In this document: positions 7,004-10,755 of the stretch, in pieces
Numbering within the stretch: position 1 is the first letter of the stretch
How the letters are laid out: each line of letters begins with the position of its first letter
NCBI GenBank assembly: GCA_037178625.1
Contig: JAWZXG010000123.1
Span: 1-10,755, forward strand
Origin: Skeletonema tropicum
Taxonomy: Eukaryota > Bacillariophyta > Thalassiosirophyceae > Thalassiosirales > Thalassiosiraceae
Direction of reading: 5' to 3'
DNA: 10,755 nucleotides
The notes under the pieces: generated by a model
Seen by the model: the letters and a program-made list of their open reading frames with translations, nothing else
What the model was told of the DNA's origin: nothing
Databases searched by the model: none
Position numbers and translations under genes: made by a program

Positions 7004-8520
7004 ATGGGTGCTCTGTCAGCCTCCTCGTCTTCCGTCCGACGTCTGATCCTAACTACAGAGCGATGCGCGGGAGCCGAGGGGAAGGAAAGACGGGAAAGAC
7101 CTGCTCGTGCGGGTCAAGTCTCCCGATGACACTGCCTGCTCAATCAATGGCAATGGCGACATGGACTGGCACCCTACTTATCACACACTACTACTATCCA
7201 ACTCACAATCACCACCGACAAAGATGCCGAATCCAATGAAGTCAAAGGGCCGCCCCACAATAACAAGAAGAAGGCGCGCCGGCGAAATCACCGCTGCGAA
7301 TGCTTCCCGCAACAACCTCTCCTGCTGCCAACCTCTCCTGCTGCCGATGCAAGTGCAAGGGGATCCACCGATCGTGTTGAAAAGATCCTTAAGTGATATG
7401 ATATAGAAAAAGTGTTTTGTTGACGACGGCAGCGTTGCAACTTACCTCATTCGGTTTGGTACGTCTTTTCGATGACCGCAAAGAAAAATTGAACGATGAG
7501 CACCTGGAAAAGATGATAGATGCTGACAATGGAGATCAAAACAAAAATGATCGCAAGAGAACGGCTCTCCGAAATTATATCGTCGATTGTTTACGCGCTC
7601 AAACCATTGCGTGATAGGCAACACCATATCAGTTTCTTCAGGATGGATGGGGTGAAGCTCTTGATTATGATACAGTTGTGGAGTACATATGACTACTAAG
7701 TTTAATGTTGCTGTGGTTGAACGTTCATGCGCCGAGAAGTACATGAAGGCACTGAAAATAACAGATGAAATCGCCCCCGACACGGTAGTCGAAGGTGGTA
7801 GAGTCTTCCAATCGGTAGAGCAATATTATGGAATACGCAGTGCATTGCTTGGGTCCACAAGGTAGCAGTAGCAAGAGTGGAGATGCCTTTTGCGCAAGAT
7901 CTTGGGACCTACATTAATAACACGCCACGTTGCTGCAGCAAAGCAACAACTCGGTCTCAAGCTCATGAAGGGCAAAGACGTGATGAAACCCGAAGCATAC
8001 GAGATAATTGCAGAGCATTTGAAAGTGGAGAGAAAGATATTTTCAATCATTTCATGCTTCTTTTGGACTGGAACTTGATGAAGAGCAGTGAGAACTGTTT
8101 GAATGTGAAAATGATGCGCATTGGCTTCGAGGAAGTTTACTTGAATTGTTTGTATTCGATCGAGAAGGAGAAGGGTAAGCAGTGTGAGGCATGCCCGGTC
8201 CGTAGCACTGCTTTGCCAATCAAGAAAAGCCTCACATCTGTCTCGTGCTGTTCGCAGGCTACTTAGATCTTTGCGTGTTTTCTGGCAACAGCAACAACCA
8301 GTATACTAGGTACAGAAGTCGAATGCATGATCTCTTTGAGAGGAAATCAAGGATGATTTTTACGACATTGGGATCAACTGGCAAGAACTTGGTACTCATT
8401 CTACTTGAAAGGCGTCGGAAGTATGGTCGCCAATGCCAGCACTGTGGGCCCATCGATTGTTGCCTTGTGCTTGTGTGTCTACGAGCGGGCTGGAAGCTTG
8501 GAGTGATTTGAATGCGGTAA
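7004..8520 (+). pseudogene. decayed tyrosine recombinase (Crypton/integrase-like)
   Basis: Several plus-strand frames add up to one recombinase-like gene. Early parts are basic (NNKKKARRRNHRCEC near 7240-7300) and then helical (DDRKEKLNDEHLEKMID near 7470), with a double stop TGA TAG at 7612-7617. Next comes a 58-codon frame at 7689-7865 with a segment ending VEQYYGIRSALLGSTR. Then RHVAAAKQQLGLKLMKGKDV (about 7925) and LLLDWNLMKSSENC (about 8060-8095) follow, and NQEKPHICLVLFAGYL (about 8210-8265). The C-terminal part shows GINWQELGTHST, then KGVGSMVANASTVGPSIVAL, then RAGWKLG, each in a different frame. This order matches tyrosine recombinases: catalytic Arg after the helix, a P-x-C-P-x-L-A strand, the H-x-x-R box (HST then a stop at 8406-8408) and a GW segment. 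The first catalytic Arg seems to be Ser (8084-8086) and the second is a TGA. The start is uncertain; ATG 7004 has good context but is not linked by motif. Confidence 0.65.
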
Positions 8521-9080
8521 GAAGAGCTGCCTGTCTCGATATCGAGACGAAATATTATGGATATCGCCGCCATGTTTCAACTGTTTGGACTTGGACCAAG
8601 ATGGCAAGCTGGCGGCAATGGCAATGGCCAAATCTGACCGCTGCCGCTGGCTGAAAGAGCGCATTCCAAAGTTTTGGAGATAAAAAAACAACAGCAATAA
8701 GCAGAGGATAATCTTGTGTAGGTCTAATGTACATTTTTACATCACAACAATCTCATTCGTTTCATTGCGTAACTTTGCGTGGTCTGGAGTGGGCAGGAGG
8801 CCACGAGGACCCTTGGAGGCAAATTATACCCCGTTGACAGGGCCACATCGTCTTGATCTTGATTTGACTACTTGGGGAGTACAGCAGTGCAAGACGAATG
8901 GCATTCCAATGAGCATGCTGTAAAAGTAAAAGGTTTTCGTATGCGGAAGGCTGATAATTACTCACGCAGTCAGAAGAAGATTGTTGTGGTCGTGTTTATT
9001 GAGTCGGTCAGGCAATCCCACCCTTCTTCACATGTTAATTGTCAAGGATTCTCTAAAAAGAGAGGCCCCGGAGTTGGTTC
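8521..9080 (+). other. coding-like scraps of unknown origin
   Basis: No intact gene is visible. One plus frame near 8770-8923 contains RLDLDLTTWGVQQCKTNG. Another from about 8872 contains QDEWHSNEHAVKVKGFRM and a hydrophobic SQKKIVVVVFIE. Neither begins with a credible ATG, and they overlap, so at most one is real at any point. A calcium-loop-like string DLDQDGKL near 8590 lacks the closing Glu of an EF-hand. The stretch may hold the tail of the recombinase element and the head of the Gly/Ser-rich remnant. Confidence 0.35.
8533..8548. repeat. perfect 16-bp palindrome with GTCTCG arms
   Basis: The sequence GTCTCG-ATAT-CGAGAC is an exact palindrome; the next flanking bases do not pair. It has the same 6-bp arms and 4-bp spacing as the core of the 22-bp palindrome at 2388-2409. 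It lies just after the recombinase remnant. Confidence 0.95.
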
Positions 9081-9612
9081 AGAGTTTCCACAGCATCAGG
9101 AGTCAGCGATGACGGTAGCTCCGGCACAGCCAGCTTGAAGTTGAAGACTGCCGATGCTGCTGGCACGAGCGCTGGATCTTCGAGTGGGGACCTCAATCTT
9201 GCAACTGGAAGCGCATCCACAGCAAACTCCGGTGACACATCAATTGCTACTGGATTTTCCACGTCTGTATCTGGCGGTGAATTGCTCTCGCGGTCAGTTC
9301 CAGTGACACACTTGGCGGCTCCATCACGTTGGAAGCGGGTGCTTCTGGTTCTGCAAATGCTGGGGATGCTACCTTTGTGGCCGGTGACTCTCAATCATCA
9401 GATGGTAGTAGCATGGCCATATGGTGGAAGCAGGCAGCGGGCCCAATCAGGGCGGAGCAGTGATAATCTTGGCTGGCTAGGGCTCGTCAACTGGAGATGG
9501 AATCATGTCCATCATACTCAACGCAGATGTTCTTGATGTGTTCTACGAGCTGTCTAAGCTGTGCAAATATGGTCCGTATGAGGAAGCGTGGCTGTCTAGT
9601 TTTAGAGAGTGA
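9081..9612 (+). pseudogene. frameshifted Gly/Ser-rich repeat protein, probable beta-solenoid
   Basis: Across three frames (about 9090-9285, 9290-9410 and 9421-9612) the translation keeps one pattern: G-[GDS]-x-hydrophobic-x-hydrophobic-x-[AST]-G, then a Ser/Ala/Thr-rich spacer, about every 15 residues. Units include GDLNLATGSASTANS, GDTSIATGFSTSVS, GGSITLEAGASGSANA, GDATFVAGDSQSS and GGAVIILAG. The pattern fits a parallel beta-helix or solenoid, as in many diatom Gly/Ser-repeat surface proteins. A TAG at 9478-9480 interrupts the third frame, which then continues through STGDGIMSII and ends with a compact segment (DVLDVFYELSKLCKYGPYEE) at TGA 9610. No signal peptide or start was found. The family link is from pattern memory; the frame breaks are plain. 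Confidence 0.5.
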
Positions 9613-9640
9613 GTAAAACTAATCAAAATTACATTCACTA

Positions 9641-9850
9641 CATTTGGTAGTAGTAATACTCTAGAGACGTCTTCCTCTTCTTCTTGTGGTGGCTCTTCTT
9701 CTTCCCATCTCAATCGCTGTCATCATCTTTATCATCAAGGTGCCACCATTCATTAGCTGAGATGCGATCGGTTGAGATGAGCCGATTCAGGAGCTCTATT
9801 CGCGGCCTCACATGCAGCACTAATCTTGATTGGATTGTTGTCGGGAGCCA
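9641..9850 (-). pseudogene. minus-strand coding remnant with basic C-terminus
   Basis: On the minus strand an open frame from 9850 reads through RIELLNRLISTDRISANEWW and HLDDKDDDSD to a TGA at 9710-9712. It then continues in frame with a Lys/His-rich tail (GKKKSHHKKKRKTS) to a TAG at 9638-9640. It looks like the end of a real protein: an amphipathic segment, an acidic run, then a nuclear-signal-like basic cluster. There is no ATG, and the frame is closed upstream by a TAG at 9851-9853. No family is recognised. The plus strand here is a TCT-rich run, so composition may create some of the effect. Confidence 0.3.
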
Positions 9851-9950
9851 CTAGTAGGGGGGAGCGAGCCCGGTTTGATGAATTTTCAAATAAGTTCTAC
9901 ACCAAATGTTATTGCATACATGAATTCATATACATCCAATATAGATATAT

Positions 9951-10124
9951 CCAAAGTTTGGTGGTGTTATCTCTTTGTCTTGTGTGGATATCAGCCTCCG
10001 TATAGGTGCACTTTTGGCCATCGTGGGATTGAATTTGGAGGCGAGTCGAGTCAAATATGGCGCCATCCTGTTAGCGAAACAGTCGGAATTAGTACATATC
10101 GCCAAACACCATCTACTCTTTTAG
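9951..10124 (+). repeat. interspersed direct repeat, copy B
   Basis: This is the second copy of the ~175-bp repeat at 6793-6967, same orientation, spacing 3.16 kb. Differences cluster in three spots (about 10000-10010, 10064-10085 and 10092). It follows a 70-bp AT-rich stretch that may also be related to the left flank of copy A. Sequence to the right of the two copies is not similar. Confidence 0.9.
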
Positions 10125-10755
10125 GCCAACATGCCGACCATGGCGGATTTGACAGTACAGACCTCCTACACAGCATTATACGTAACTCCATCAATAATAG
10201 AGACACCCATATCATCGTATATGGTATGGTTGGCCATTTTGTGCTTTTATCAGCAGCTCCAAACTGTTTGTCTTCCGATCACATATCAAAAACAGACATT
10301 TTGAGCCGCTCGACTTCCGCCCAGATGATGAATAATCGATATCACGACCTGTTTCAAACATTTAGGCACCAAACCAGCGGTCCCCTTCCTTTGTATAACC
10401 TTCGAGATGAATTTGGGCGACTCTTTCGGTGGGTTTGGACGAAGACAGCCGAGTTTTATTGTGTCACCGGTGCCGATCGTCTCGACCATCGACAACTCAA
10501 TTTTGGTATCATATTCTACAATATCTAAATTACCTCAGCATTTACAAACCCCAATACACCGCGATATTGTTTCAAGTATATTGTAGCAACGTTTGCGCAT
10601 CGTGGTATTGCTGTGGTATTCTGGTTCTATCTAATATATACTCATGTGTGGTGAAATTTGAGCCATCAAAATTATTGATTTTTTGCGTTTTGGGCATATA
10701 GCGACCACTTTACGACTTATTCAACCCCAACTGCTGCGCAACATCAATGATAGTA
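10125..10755. other. no firm gene at the right end
   Basis: A long open plus frame (about 9830-10528) crosses repeat B and continues here, but it has no ATG at its head, no recognisable domain, and differs from the matching frame of copy A outside the repeat. A minus frame at 10286-10495 is equally unconvincing. The last 200 bases are AT-rich. GTGGTATTCTG at 10613-10623 also occurs at 1-11, which may be chance. Confidence 0.4.

Noticed and set aside
8586..8615. EF-hand-like loop DLDQDGKL
   Set aside because: Only one loop, no closing Glu and no flanking helices in a stable frame.
9053..9394. 113-codon minus-strand ORF
   Set aside because: Antisense of the Gly/Ser-rich repeat segment.
6793..10124. 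The two ~175-bp repeats as LTRs of one retrotransposon
   Set aside because: No TG...CA ends, primer site, polypurine tract or reverse transcriptase between them; the copia fragment lies outside and on the opposite strand.
9830..10528. 232-codon open plus frame
   Set aside because: Starts without ATG, crosses a non-coding-looking repeat, has no recognisable domain, and is not preserved next to repeat copy A.

Overview
This window looks like an accessory, transposon-rich stretch of a eukaryotic nuclear genome, most probably a diatom or another stramenopile. The reasons are an intact gene made of short Cys-Cys-Cys-His repeats of a kind expanded in stramenopiles, a minus-strand Ty1/copia RNase H tail resembling diatom copia elements, a decayed eukaryotic tyrosine recombinase, and a Gly/Ser-rich repeat protein remnant. 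Nothing bacterial (operons, ribosome binding sites) is visible. The taxonomic call is inference from protein style only.

Layout. 1-392: upstream region with a short uORF, possible 5'UTR splice signals and a weak minus-strand coding remnant. 393-1433: the only clearly intact gene, encoding a 346-residue protein with an N-terminal disordered/basic half and eight zinc-binding repeats; a degraded ninth repeat lies just after its stop. 1503-2728: about 1.2 kb with no convincing gene, but with an exact 22-bp palindrome and a hairpin. 2793-3073: a weak coding remnant. 3166-5706: a long broken gene (at least four frame changes plus two in-frame stops) with a PD-(D/E)XK-nuclease-like motif, a Cys cluster and an acidic tail. 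5707-6299: no gene, one strong hairpin. 6300-6740 (minus): the 3' end of a copia pol gene. 6793-6967 and 9951-10124: two direct copies of a ~175-bp repeat, about 88% identical by eye. Between them lie a heavily frameshifted tyrosine recombinase (7100-8520), a segment of unknown coding scraps, and a frameshifted Gly/Ser-rich, probably beta-solenoid, remnant (9081-9612). 9641-9850 (minus) is a small coding-like tail. 10125-10755 shows nothing firm.

Reading as a whole: one live-looking zinc-repeat gene sits beside a graveyard of at least three unrelated mobile or repeat-type genes. Several stops sit where the family motif predicts Arg, consistent with CGA to TGA change at CpG. The most unusual non-coding signal is a pair of perfect palindromes 6.1 kb apart (2388-2409 and 8533-8548) sharing the arms GTCTCG-N4-CGAGAC. 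No complete new system can be claimed; the best leads are the zinc-repeat gene, the nuclease-like pseudogene and the paired palindromes.
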